Assembly: GCA_017477435.1 (NCBI GenBank)
Contig: JAFUVV010000036.1
Location: 1 to 61,174, forward strand
DNA length: 61,174 bases
Reading direction: 5' to 3'
From: Prevotella sp.
Lineage (GTDB): Bacteria > Bacteroidota > Bacteroidia > Bacteroidales > Bacteroidaceae
This document shows positions 26,620-34,710 of this stretch, in pieces. The stretch's first letter is position 1, and each line of letters begins with the position of its first letter. Both the position numbers and the translations under genes were made by a program. The notes below the pieces were generated by a model, which worked only from the letters and a program-made list of their open reading frames with translations, ran no database searches and had not been told where the DNA came from.

Positions 26620-27258
26620 ATGAAAAAGATGATATTAATGGCAGTCTTGGCAGCAATGTCTGTCGCTGCATCGGCAATGAGCTTCACTCAGGCTCGCGAG
26701 GAGGCTCTCTTCTTGAGCGACAAGATGGCTTACGAGCTCAATCTTACGCTTGAGCAGTATGAGGCAGTCTACGAGATCAACCTCGACTACCTGTTGAGCA
26801 TCGGTGTCAAGGGTGACATACGTGGTATCTACTGGGATCGTCGCGACATCGACCTTCGCTACGTACTCGATGTGTATCAGTATGCTCGCTACAAGGCATC
26901 CAACTACTTCTATCGCCCTGTATATTGGAAGAACAGCCACTTTGTCTTCCGTATCTACGAGCGCTATGCAAGCAGAAACGTGTTCTATCATAATCGTCCC
27001 AATGGCTACATCAGCTATCGTGGCGGGTACAACAAGAATCCTTACAGCCACTATAGCGATAAGCCACAGGCACATCTTGGCAGCCGTCTGCCGATCGTGA
27101 ATGGCGCCGGCCGGTATAATGGTAGAGTTGTTGAGAGCAAACCAAAGACAAAGAATACTGTCGCCAACACTCAGGGGCAGTCTGGCAGGCAAGTGACAGC
27201 GCCAAGCCGCAGCACAAGCACTGGCAGCAAAAACAGCCACTTCGGTGGGCACAGATGA
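26620..27258 (+). CDS. Secreted protein of unknown function
   Basis: 212 residues. Signal peptide MKKMILMAVLAAMSVAASA, with cleavage likely near residue 19. The mature part begins with AREEALFLSDKMAYELNLT-type helix (residues about 24-42) and then aromatic, Arg/Tyr-rich sequence (DIDLRYVLDVYQYARYKA). The last about 50 residues are low-complexity Ser/Thr/Gly/Asn. Resembles small Bacteroidetes periplasmic proteins of unknown role. Monocistronic, between a promoter and a strong terminator. Confidence 0.75.
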   Translation: MKKMILMAVLAAMSVAASAMSFTQAREEALFLSDKMAYELNLTLEQYEAVYEINLDYLLSIGVKGDIRGIYWDRRDIDLRYVLDVYQYARYKASNYFYRPVYWKNSHFVFRIYERYASRNVFYHNRPNGYISYRGGYNKNPYSHYSDKPQAHLGSRLPIVNGAGRYNGRVVESKPKTKNTVANTQGQSGRQVTAPSRSTSTGSKNSHFGGHR

Positions 27259-27280
27259 TTCTTGCCGATAATATACATGA

Positions 27281-27315
27281 AGTCCTGTCCGGGAAATCGG
27301 ACAGGACTTTTTTTG
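27281..27315 (+). terminator. Strong terminator after the 26620 gene
   Basis: Perfect 11-bp stem AGTCCTGTCCG / CGGACAGGACT, 6-nt loop, then a run of Ts. Confidence 0.95.
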
Positions 27316-27424
27316 TGGAATTATCCTTCTGTTATGCGGTGATTGGCTTTCAGTGGAAATGTGATTATACTTCTGTGATGCTATGTAGGCATTGTAGCTT
27401 GGCCGATAGTTGGGATTGAATGAA

Positions 27425-27512
27425 GTACATGGGCTCTGTACTGTGAGTACAAAGCCCATGTACTGTGTGTACAAACGCCATGTACTTGGAGTACAAGGCC
27501 CATGTACTGGCT
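27425..27512. repeat. GTAC array 2: four 22-bp units
   Basis: Units start at 27425, 27447, 27469 and 27491, the same four-unit layout as array 1. Lies between convergent genes; the rest of the 308-bp gap shows only the terminator. Confidence 0.95.
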
Positions 27513-27566
27513 CCGAGAAGGCATGTTGCCTCGGCAGGCAACATTTACTGTTGCTGTCGATTGGTT

Positions 27567-28220
27567 TTATTCTTCGTACTGGGTGTTGTCTTCCACTCCG
27601 GCTTCTCTGAGTGCTTCTCGTCGCTCGAGGCATGTGGCACAGCGTCCACAGTGGATTTTTCCGCCGCGATAGCAGCTCCAAGTCTTCGAGTAGTCTATCT
27701 TAAGGCGGTGTCCGATGCGTGCGATGTCGGTCTTTGTGATGTTTGTATATGGGGCGTAAACCTCTACGTGGTTGTATGTCCCTGCTTTTGTTGCGGCATC
27801 GATGGCGCTGATGAATTCCGGTCTGCAGTCGGGGTATATGCTGTGGTCGCCGCCGTGATTGGCGATGAGGAGTCTCTGCAGTCCGTTCGACTCTGCTATG
27901 CCGGCAGCGATGGCGAGCATGATGCCGTTGCGGAAGGGTACGACGGTGGAGCGTATGTTATTGTCGTCGTAGTTGCCCTCGGGTATGGCGTCGTCGCCTT
28001 CAAGAAGACTGCTCTTGAAGTAGTTTGTGAAGAACTCGAGGGGAATGACTATGTGTTTTATCCCGAGGAGCTTGCAGTGGTATGCAGCGCATTCGATTTC
28101 CCGGGCATTATGATTGCTGCCATAGTCGAACGACACGGCAAGTGCAATCTCTTCTTTGTGGTCGTGGAGCATTGTGACGGAATCCATTCCGCCGCTGACG
28201 ATGATGAGTGAACTTTTCAT
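27567..28220 (-). CDS. queC: 7-cyano-7-deazaguanine synthase QueC
   Basis: 217 residues. ATP-PP loop SGGMDS (9-14), FDYGSNHNARE, TVVPFRNGIML and the zinc-binding Cys set C183, C191, C194 and C197 (CYRGGKIHCGRCATC). Converts 7-carboxy-7-deazaguanine to preQ0 with ammonia and ATP, for queuosine in tRNA. QueA of the same pathway is coded at 53739. 24 bp downstream of radA on the same strand and probably co-transcribed with it. Confidence 0.96.
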   Translation of the reverse strand: MKSSLIIVSGGMDSVTMLHDHKEEIALAVSFDYGSNHNAREIECAAYHCKLLGIKHIVIPLEFFTNYFKSSLLEGDDAIPEGNYDDNNIRSTVVPFRNGIMLAIAAGIAESNGLQRLLIANHGGDHSIYPDCRPEFISAIDAATKAGTYNHVEVYAPYTNITKTDIARIGHRLKIDYSKTWSCYRGGKIHCGRCATCLERREALREAGVEDNTQYEE

Positions 28221-28244
28221 GAGATATGTGTGGGGTGTGTACTG

Positions 28245-29627
28245 TTATCCAAAGAGGCATCGTAGGGCTTCCTCAACCTTGTTTACGGGGTGCAGGCTGA
28301 TGTTATATTTCTTTCTGTCGAGGCTTTGCATGTTGTATTGTGGGATGATTATGTCGCTGAATCCCAGTTTCTCGGCTTCAGCTATTCGTTGGTCGATACG
28401 GCTTATGGGCCTCACTTCGCCGCTCAGTCCCACTTCGCCTGCCATGCACCATCCTCGCTCTATCGGTGTGTCGACATTGCTCGAGATGATTGCCGAGATG
28501 ATGCTTAGGTCGAGTGCCAGGTCGGTCACTCGCAGTCCTCCGGCGATGTTGATGAACACGTCTTTCTGGATGAGTTTGAATCCTACCCTTCGTTCGAGCA
28601 CAGCGAGGAGCATGTTCAGTCGTCGCTGGTCGAAGCCTGTAGCCGCGCGCTGTGGCGTTCCGTAAACTGCTGAGGATACGAGAGCCTGTGTCTCGACCAT
28701 GAATGGCCTTACTCCTTCTATCACTGCGCTCACGGCTGTGCCCGACAGCTCGCCGTGGTTGTGGTTGAGGAGCAGCTCCGACGGGTTCTCGACAGGGCGT
28801 AGTCCTCCCGACTGCATTTCGTAGATCCCCAGTTCGGAGGTGCTTCCGAAACGGTTTTTTATTGCCCGCAGTATTCTGTAGGCATAGTGTTGGTCGCCTT
28901 CGAATTGTATGACGGTATCGACGATGTGCTCGAGTATTTTCGGTCCGGCTATGGTGCCCTCTTTGTTTATGTGTCCGATGAGGATGACGGGTATTCCTGT
29001 CGACTTTGCCAGTCGTAGCAGTGCCGCGGCGCATTCCCTTATCTGTACCACGCTGCCAGCGCTGTTCTCCACTTGCTCTGTGGCAATGGTCTGTATCGAG
29101 TCGATTATGACGAGCTGAGGCTTCAGTGTGTCTATCTGGGCGAAAATGCCTTCGAGCGACGTCTCGCAGAGGATGTATAGGTTTTCGTTTTGCTCGGAAG
29201 AGAGTCGCTCGGCTCTCATCTTCAGCTGATTGGCGCTCTCTTCTCCGCTGACGTAGAGTATTCGCATGCCGTCGAGACGGAGCACCGTCTGCAGTGTGAG
29301 CGTACTCTTTCCTATTCCCGGTTCGCCACCGAGCAGGATGATGCTGCCCTCTACGAGTCCTCCGCCAAGCACACGGTTCAGCTCGCTGTCGTTCATGTCG
29401 ATGCGTGGCGTTTCTTTTGTCGATATCTCCCTCAGTCGCAGCGGGGTGGTCGCCTTCTTGTCTCTTGCTGCTGCCTTCGATGAGAGCGCTGTCGGGGAAG
29501 CGGCGGTCGCGGCGATGCGTATCTCCTTGAACGTGTTCCACTGTCCGCACGACGGACATTTACCCATCCATTTCGACGATTCCTGACCGCAGTTGTCGCA
29601 TACGTATGCAATCTTGTCTTTTGCCAT
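28245..29627 (-). CDS. radA: DNA repair protein RadA
   Basis: 460 residues. N-terminal zinc finger C10-x2-C13 ... C24-x2-C27, Walker A GGEPGIGKST (about 96-105), the RadA-specific KNRFG motif (about 254-258) and a C-terminal Lon-like domain (AGGLRVTDLALDLSIISAIIS). A branch-migration ATPase acting in recombination. Length is usual. Promoter at 29647-29678. Confidence 0.97.
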   Translation of the reverse strand: MAKDKIAYVCDNCGQESSKWMGKCPSCGQWNTFKEIRIAATAASPTALSSKAAARDKKATTPLRLREISTKETPRIDMNDSELNRVLGGGLVEGSIILLGGEPGIGKSTLTLQTVLRLDGMRILYVSGEESANQLKMRAERLSSEQNENLYILCETSLEGIFAQIDTLKPQLVIIDSIQTIATEQVENSAGSVVQIRECAAALLRLAKSTGIPVILIGHINKEGTIAGPKILEHIVDTVIQFEGDQHYAYRILRAIKNRFGSTSELGIYEMQSGGLRPVENPSELLLNHNHGELSGTAVSAVIEGVRPFMVETQALVSSAVYGTPQRAATGFDQRRLNMLLAVLERRVGFKLIQKDVFINIAGGLRVTDLALDLSIISAIISSNVDTPIERGWCMAGEVGLSGEVRPISRIDQRIAEAEKLGFSDIIIPQYNMQSLDRKKYNISLHPVNKVEEALRCLFG

Positions 29628-29646
29628 ATTAATTTGCTTTTCGTCA

Positions 29647-29678
29647 CAAAATTACCATTTATTTTCTTCTATGCCAAA
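29647..29678 (-). promoter_or_regulatory. Promoter of radA-queC
   Basis: Minus strand: -33 TTTG (29678-29675), 20-nt spacer, -7 TAATTTTG (29654-29647), about 20 nt before the ATG. A TACTTTTG on the plus strand at 29687-29694 faces the divergent lipoprotein gene but has no good -33 and is only 5 bp before its ATG. Confidence 0.8.
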
Positions 29679-29698
29679 ATTTTTACTACTTTTGCGGT

Positions 29699-30526
29699 AT
29701 GAGAAATGTAATCTTATTTGTATTCTTTGCGCTTTTGATCTGCGGCTGTGGCCGTAAGGAAAAGCCAGTCGCCGGAATTACCCTTGAAGAAAGCTCGCCG
29801 AAGGCAGCGTTGCGGCTGTCGTTTGTCCCTACGATAGAGGCGCTTCCTGTTGTCGTTGCCGATGCTTGTGGCATCTTCGACAAGGCAGGAGTGGACATCG
29901 ATGTGGCTGCCAGAGAGTCGATGATGCAGTGCGACGAGATGTATGATAAAGGGAAGGCCAACATGTTCTATACTGATGTCATCCGTGCCCGTCGGCTTGA
30001 GACGAAAGGGAAGAAGCTGAACATCCTCCATTCGTTTGAGTACAGATACTCTCTGGTTGGCTGTCGTCAGGCTCGTCTCACCAACACCTCGCAGCTTGCC
30101 GACAAGATGGTGGGAATGACTCGCTTTTCCCTTTCCGACTCCCTTTGCGGGCCTACTGCTGCCTTCCGCATACAAGTGAACAACCCTCTGACGCGACTAA
30201 ATATGCTCACCTCCCACGAGATTGATGCAGCGTGGTTTGCAGAGCCGTGGGCGGAGTGGGCCGTGGGTATGGGCGGCAACGTGGTTGCCCCAACATCGGG
30301 ATCAACCGGGAAGGGCGTTATAGCCGTGTCGCCAGCAGTGATGAAGGACAGTGGCGACATGCTGAAACTGTTTGTAAAAGCCTATAACCAGGCAGTCGAC
30401 TCACTTGAGAAGAACGGAGTGGGGGAGTATGTCAGGTTGTTGGACAAATACATCTCCTGCCCTGACTCCATTTACGCGAAGGTCAGTCCGCGACACTTTG
30501 GAAGGATTGATATGTCAGCAAATTAA
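29699..30526 (+). CDS. Lipoprotein, NMT1/SsuA-like substrate-binding protein
   Basis: 275 residues. Lipoprotein signal with lipobox LLICGC (Cys about 17). The body LRLSFVPTIEALPVVVADACGIFDKAGVDID (about 39-69) is the ligand-binding start of NMT1/THI5-like periplasmic proteins of ABC importers for thiamine precursors, sulfonates or similar. Residues ITSHEIDAAWFAEPW (about 163-176) match the usual second lobe. No ABC permease or ATPase adjoins, so the partner is elsewhere or the protein has another role. Stops directly before a large inverted-repeat element. Confidence 0.75.
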   Translation: MRNVILFVFFALLICGCGRKEKPVAGITLEESSPKAALRLSFVPTIEALPVVVADACGIFDKAGVDIDVAARESMMQCDEMYDKGKANMFYTDVIRARRLETKGKKLNILHSFEYRYSLVGCRQARLTNTSQLADKMVGMTRFSLSDSLCGPTAAFRIQVNNPLTRLNMLTSHEIDAAWFAEPWAEWAVGMGGNVVAPTSGSTGKGVIAVSPAVMKDSGDMLKLFVKAYNQAVDSLEKNGVGEYVRLLDKYISCPDSIYAKVSPRHFGRIDMSAN

Positions 30527-30529
30527 CAA

Positions 30530-30806
30530 ACTTAAGTTTCGTAGGTACTCACTTAGGAGTTATCGGGAGTTAACGGGAGTTAGCTCGCTGCGCTCGCCGG
30601 AGGAACGTGCTGTTGAGCGCAGCGAAAAAAAGGACAACCAACGGTCACTGTCCGAGGGCAAAGCCCGAGGGGGAAAGGAACTGCTTGCTGATGAGCGAAG
30701 TGAATAATAGACTTGCATATGTCCGTTAACTCCCGTGGTCGAAGACCACTAACTCCCGATAACTCCCATTAACTCCTGAAGTTTGGCACTTCCGAAACTT
30801 CAGTTA
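30530..30806 (+). mobile_element. MITE-like inverted-repeat element, long copy
   Basis: About 277 bp. Ends resemble each other in inverted sense (GAAGTTTCG...); inside are repeated GGAGTTAACGGGAGTTA blocks answered by TAACTCCCGTTAACTCC, an inverted TCGCTGCGCTC / GAGCGCAGCGA pair, and a GTGGTC-gaa-GACCAC hairpin. The shorter copy at 33470-33661 is the same element in opposite orientation without about 75 bp of the middle. No ORF of note. Fills the gap between the lipoprotein and TPR-like genes. Confidence 0.8.
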
Positions 30807-30824
30807 ACAAATTAGCTAAAGACG

Positions 30825-33071
30825 ATGGCTACTTCTTTGTATAAAATAAGAGAGGATATTCGCAGCGAGCGCGATCTTGGCAAATCATTGACTGCCCTGC
30901 AGCCATTGATGAACCAATGGAACGTGCCAGAGCTGACGGAAGAATATGAAAAAATCGCAGGCGATTATCAGTTGATGAAGGACTTCTTGCTGCGAGGCTA
31001 TTCTGACCCCCAGCGCCCGCAGCTCTACGACTCGCTCCTCTCACGGCTGTATAGAATCACGTGGAATATCGAACTCCACATCGCCCGCTGTAGTAACCCC
31101 ACGCTTGCGAAAGCCTTCAACAAGGCAAACCGTGAGTTTCAGGGCGTTGATATTCTGCGGCAGAAACTCGAACAATATGTCGAAGAGTATGCCCTTGCCT
31201 CGCTCTCCTCGGCCGTGCCAGCAGAAGGAAAAGGTGAACAGGCAGAGACATACACCCGTCTTAATGCAGCCCACCAGCAGACACTCGACACTGCATTCTC
31301 GTGGATAATCACGTCGGGCATGTGGAGCGATGCCGAAGCCATAAAGTGGCGCGAGCTGATGCTATCCTCCACTATCGATGCTGCCGACGCTGCATTGCTC
31401 GTCAGTGCCGTGATGCTCTCGGCGATGCATTTCTTAGATACAAACAAGATGGCCGCGCTCATCGACGTCTACTCCGCATCCGACATCGAAATGGTGCGAC
31501 AGCGGGCCCTCGTGGGCATCGCCTTCTCAATGAGGCTCTACAGCAACGACGACAGTATCAAGGATCGACTCTCTGAGCTACTCTCCGATGAATCCGTCCA
31601 GCGCGAGCTGACACAGCTGCAGGAACAAGTGTTCCTATGCACGACAGCCGAGAAAGACACACGCATCGTGCACGAAGAGATAATGCCCGACATCATGAAA
31701 AGCCATCCCTTCGGTGTCGACATCAACCACCTCTCCGACATCGACAGCGACGACAACCTGGCCGAGATGTTCAGCGTCGACGAAGACGATGAGAATATCG
31801 ACCGCATAGAGAAGAGCATAGAGCGCATGGCACAGATGCAGCGCGAAGGTGCCGACATCTACTACGGCGGATTCTCCCACATGAAGCGCCTGCCGTTCTT
31901 CTACACACTCTCCAACTGGTTTATGCCATTCACCATAAACCATCCCGCCCTTGAACAGGTGAGAGAAGGAAAAACAGCCCAGCTGCTCGACATCATCACC
32001 CGTATGTCTCCCTTCTGCGACTCCGACAAATACTCCTTCGCCCTCGTTCTGCCCAGCGTCGTAAGCAAGATGAGCAGTCAGTCGCACCCGGGCCTGAGCA
32101 TAGACGATATCCTCGAAGCCCTGCCCGCAGAAATGTCGGGACTCGTAGACGACACAATCTCCTCTGCCGCCTATCAGCGCCGCCTCTATCTGCAGAGTCT
32201 CTACCGCTTCTTCCGCCTCTCCGACTTCCGCAGCGACTTCCGCGACCCCTTCGGTCTGTTCATCTGCTCGTTTCCATCATCATGCAGAAAATGGAAGACC
32301 CTGCCCAGTCTCGCTCGTATGCTCTATAAGCGCAAGTTCTACTACGAGCTGCAATACCTTTTTGACTGGACACACTCTTTGTACTGGGACGAATTCTCCG
32401 ACAGCGACCAAATCGATATGTATATGATGGACGGTCGGGTGAGTATATGGCGCCACGCCATCGAAGGAGCCTGTGCGAGATACGAGAAAGGCGTAAGACG
32501 CTTCCCCGACAACGAACCCCTGCGCTATGCCTACGTCAAGACCCTGCTGGCGGCACGGCAATACGAGTGGGCATCGCGGGAAGTCGGGCCCCTCCTCCTT
32601 GCCTATCCCGACGACCTACGCTATCAGTACCTCTTCGCCATGAGCCTCATGGCAGAGAAGAAAGCCGCCGCCGCACTGCCATCCCTCTTCCGTCTCAACT
32701 ACGAGCACCCCGACGACCCGGAGACCGCCGCCGCCCTCGCCTGGGCACTGCTCATGACTGGACAAGCCGAGAAAGCCGAACAGCAGTTCCGCAGACTCAC
32801 AGCCACTCCGCAGAGCCGGGCGGGCGATGCCGCCACCATCGACGACGACCCGAAAAGAAGCTATATCACCGACGTCACACTTGGACTCGCCTACACCCTC
32901 TGGGCACAAGGGAAAATGGCAGAAAGCATCACCCTCTTCTCATCCCGTTACCCCTCCGACGGCAGCCGTCAACCCCCACCTGGATACATTTCCCCATCCG
33001 AGGTTCTCGCACCATACCCCATCACGCCGACCGACATGAAGATCGTCGCCGACCTCATATTCCGCTCATGA
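30825..33071 (+). CDS. Large TPR-like helical protein, Bacteroidetes-type hypothetical
   Basis: 748 residues, no signal peptide. Almost wholly helical; the last about 200 residues hold TPR-like pairs (RRFPDNEPLRYAYVKTLLAA, YPDDLRYQYLFAMSLMA, HPDDPETAAALAWALLMTGQAEKAEQQF). An acidic stretch at about 305-335 (DIDSDDNLAEMFSVDEDDEN) separates the halves. Function unknown; probably a scaffold. It stands alone between two inverted copies of a MITE-like element and has no visible operon partner. Confidence 0.75.
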   Translation: MATSLYKIREDIRSERDLGKSLTALQPLMNQWNVPELTEEYEKIAGDYQLMKDFLLRGYSDPQRPQLYDSLLSRLYRITWNIELHIARCSNPTLAKAFNKANREFQGVDILRQKLEQYVEEYALASLSSAVPAEGKGEQAETYTRLNAAHQQTLDTAFSWIITSGMWSDAEAIKWRELMLSSTIDAADAALLVSAVMLSAMHFLDTNKMAALIDVYSASDIEMVRQRALVGIAFSMRLYSNDDSIKDRLSELLSDESVQRELTQLQEQVFLCTTAEKDTRIVHEEIMPDIMKSHPFGVDINHLSDIDSDDNLAEMFSVDEDDENIDRIEKSIERMAQMQREGADIYYGGFSHMKRLPFFYTLSNWFMPFTINHPALEQVREGKTAQLLDIITRMSPFCDSDKYSFALVLPSVVSKMSSQSHPGLSIDDILEALPAEMSGLVDDTISSAAYQRRLYLQSLYRFFRLSDFRSDFRDPFGLFICSFPSSCRKWKTLPSLARMLYKRKFYYELQYLFDWTHSLYWDEFSDSDQIDMYMMDGRVSIWRHAIEGACARYEKGVRRFPDNEPLRYAYVKTLLAARQYEWASREVGPLLLAYPDDLRYQYLFAMSLMAEKKAAAALPSLFRLNYEHPDDPETAAALAWALLMTGQAEKAEQQFRRLTATPQSRAGDAATIDDDPKRSYITDVTLGLAYTLWAQGKMAESITLFSSRYPSDGSRQPPPGYISPSEVLAPYPITPTDMKIVADLIFRS

Positions 33072-33140
33072 CCTTCATTCAGCATCCCATGCCCGGGCGC
33101 CAGGCAGCGTCGGAGGAGATACTTTTCTCTGCCCGAGGCA

Positions 33141-33228
33141 GTGCATGGGCTTTGCACTCTGAGTACACGGCTTTTGTACTGTGAGTACATGGCTTTTGTA
33201 CTCGAGATACATGGTCCTTGTACTGCGA
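33141..33228. repeat. GTAC array 3: four 22-bp units
   Basis: Units start at 33141, 33163, 33185 and 33207. The first unit has GTGCA/TGCAC instead of GTACA/TGTAC: both half-sites changed so that they remain complementary. The rest of the 33072-33684 gap holds repeat words and the second MITE-like copy. Confidence 0.93.
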
Positions 33229-33237
33229 CCGGGCAAA

Positions 33238-33457
33238 GTTGACGAAAACGATGACGAAGGGACGATAAACGATGACGAAAGAACGATGACGTTTAACTAC
33301 GGAAAGCGCGGAAGGAACAGAAATATTTTCGTTGATTTCGAAATTTTAGTATTCTTTCGGAATGAATATTTAGATTCCGAAAACTGGCGAAAAAACGAAA
33401 ACAACGAAAACGGGAACTCTACACTCTACACTAAACTTCCTCCCCTTGGGGGGTAGG
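33238..33457. repeat. Mosaic of short repeat words
   Basis: AACGATGACGAAGGGACGATAA-type words (33238-33290), a GAAAAC/GGAAC stretch, ACTCTACACTCTACACT (33418-33432) and a CCTCCCC..GGGG palindrome (33439-33457). Same vocabulary as 34464-34718 and 45390-45640. No gene. Confidence 0.75.
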
Positions 33458-33469
33458 AATTAATTGTTT

Positions 33470-33661
33470 ACTTAAGTTTCGTAGGTACTGAAGTTTTGGA
33501 AGTAGGAGTTAACAGGAGTTAGTGGGAGTTAGTGGTCTTCGACCACGGGAGTTAACGGACATATGCAAGTCTATTGTCCCTTTTTTTCGCTGCGCTCAAC
33601 AGCACGTTCCTCCGGCGAGCGCAGCGAGCTAACTCCCGTTAACTCCTACTTGCGAAAGTTG
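33470..33661 (-). mobile_element. MITE-like inverted-repeat element, short copy (inverted)
   Basis: About 192 bp; inverted relative to 30530-30806 across the core but with the same outer word (ACTTAAGTTTCGTAGGTACT) at its left end. Lacks an internal 75-bp part of the long copy. Confidence 0.8.
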
Positions 33662-33684
33662 AATTAAAACTCAAAACTTAAAAC

Positions 33685-34320
33685 TCAAAACCTTTTTTCT
33701 CTTGCCTTAGAATAGAGTCTCGCGAAGTAGGAGTGAAGCTGTTGTTCGTCTTTTATTATTTTTCTGAGTTCTTCGAGGTGATGGTGGTTTTCGGAACCCT
33801 CTATCCATAGCTGTATGTAGCCTGTGGCGGAGTATTTCTCTGTCATATGCTCACGAAATCGCTGCCACTGCTGCTCTTCTGTGAGCTGCGGGTAGTTGTC
33901 GAGTCCGAAGTCTATGGCACGTTGGAAGACGACGTCGGGGCGCAGGTCTCGGTCGGCTTCGGCGACGATGCGTCCGTAGATGGAGCGTGGCGCATGCGAT
34001 GCGGATGCGCGGTGGTCTTCCACGGCTTGTCTCATGATCTCTATCTGTGTGGGTGTGAACCATCGCTGCAGGCGTTGGTCGGTGGCGAGGATCTTTGCGC
34101 CGGTGATGTGGTGGACGGCTCGTGGCCCGCAGAGACCGAGGTCGTGGTATGCGGCGACGACGTAGACCATGTTGATGTCGGCCGTGGTGTGTCGTGCGAT
34201 GGCGAGCGAACGGCGTATGACGGATGTTACGTGCTGCATGTTGTGGGCAGCATCAAACTGTGTGTAGCGTGGAAGGATTTTCTTTTCCACAAATTCCATT
34301 AAGTCGAGAGAAGGAGACAT
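33685..34320 (-). CDS. HD-domain phosphohydrolase-like protein
   Basis: 211 residues from the ATG at 34320 (MSPSLDLMEFVEKKILPRY). The frame is open up to 34464, but that extension is coded by repeat words (ATGCAGATCTCGCAGAT and GAAAGTTG words) and is unlikely native. HD residues: HNMQHVTSVIRRSL (first His), VAAYHDLGL (His-Asp, about 75-83), HH.TGAK and VEDHRAS. A metal-dependent phosphohydrolase fold; substrate unknown. Convergent with the TPR-like gene. Confidence 0.8.
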   Translation of the reverse strand: MSPSLDLMEFVEKKILPRYTQFDAAHNMQHVTSVIRRSLAIARHTTADINMVYVVAAYHDLGLCGPRAVHHITGAKILATDQRLQRWFTPTQIEIMRQAVEDHRASASHAPRSIYGRIVAEADRDLRPDVVFQRAIDFGLDNYPQLTEEQQWQRFREHMTEKYSATGYIQLWIEGSENHHHLEELRKIIKDEQQLHSYFARLYSKAREKRF

Positions 34321-34330
34321 GTAGGAGGGA

Positions 34331-34457
34331 AGTTGAAAGTTGAAAGTTTGTGCAAACCGAAGGCAGAGAGCTTGCTCTATGCTGAGGTGCAGCCAAACTT
34401 CATGGTGAGAAACGACATAAAATTGAAAATTGTCTGCCGAATCTGCGAGATCTGCAT
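34331..34457. repeat. Orphan copies of both small-gene repeats upstream of the HD gene
   Basis: GAAAGTTGAAAG-type word at 34331-34350 and an exact ATCTGCGAGATCTGCAT at 34441-34457. These are the repeats that frame the four-helix-bundle and GxxExxY genes, here without either gene. Confidence 0.85.
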
Positions 34458-34463
34458 GAAACA

Positions 34464-34710
34464 ACGATGACGAAAGAACGATAAACGATGACGAAGGGAC
34501 GATAAACGATGACGAAAGAACGATAAACGATGACGAAAGGCCGATGACGAAAACGCTGACGCTAACGAAACAACGATGACGAAAACGATAACGGGAACTC
34601 TACACTCTCAACTCTACACTCTACACTAACCTTCCTCCCCTTGGGGTGGTCAGGTGGTTTTTTCCTCACTCTCGAGCTAATCATAATTATCCATTGTTAA
34701 TTATCCATTT
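34464..34710. repeat. Dense mosaic of short repeat words
   Basis: AACGATGACGAAAG-type words (34464-34592), ACTCTACACTCT words (34599-34628), CCTCCCCTTGGGGTGG (34634-34649) and TAATTATCCATT words (34680-34718). Nothing gene-like. Confidence 0.8.

Noticed and set aside
28378..29559. 393-codon minus-strand ORF overlapping radA in another frame
   Set aside because: Arg/Thr/His-rich out-of-frame translation of radA.
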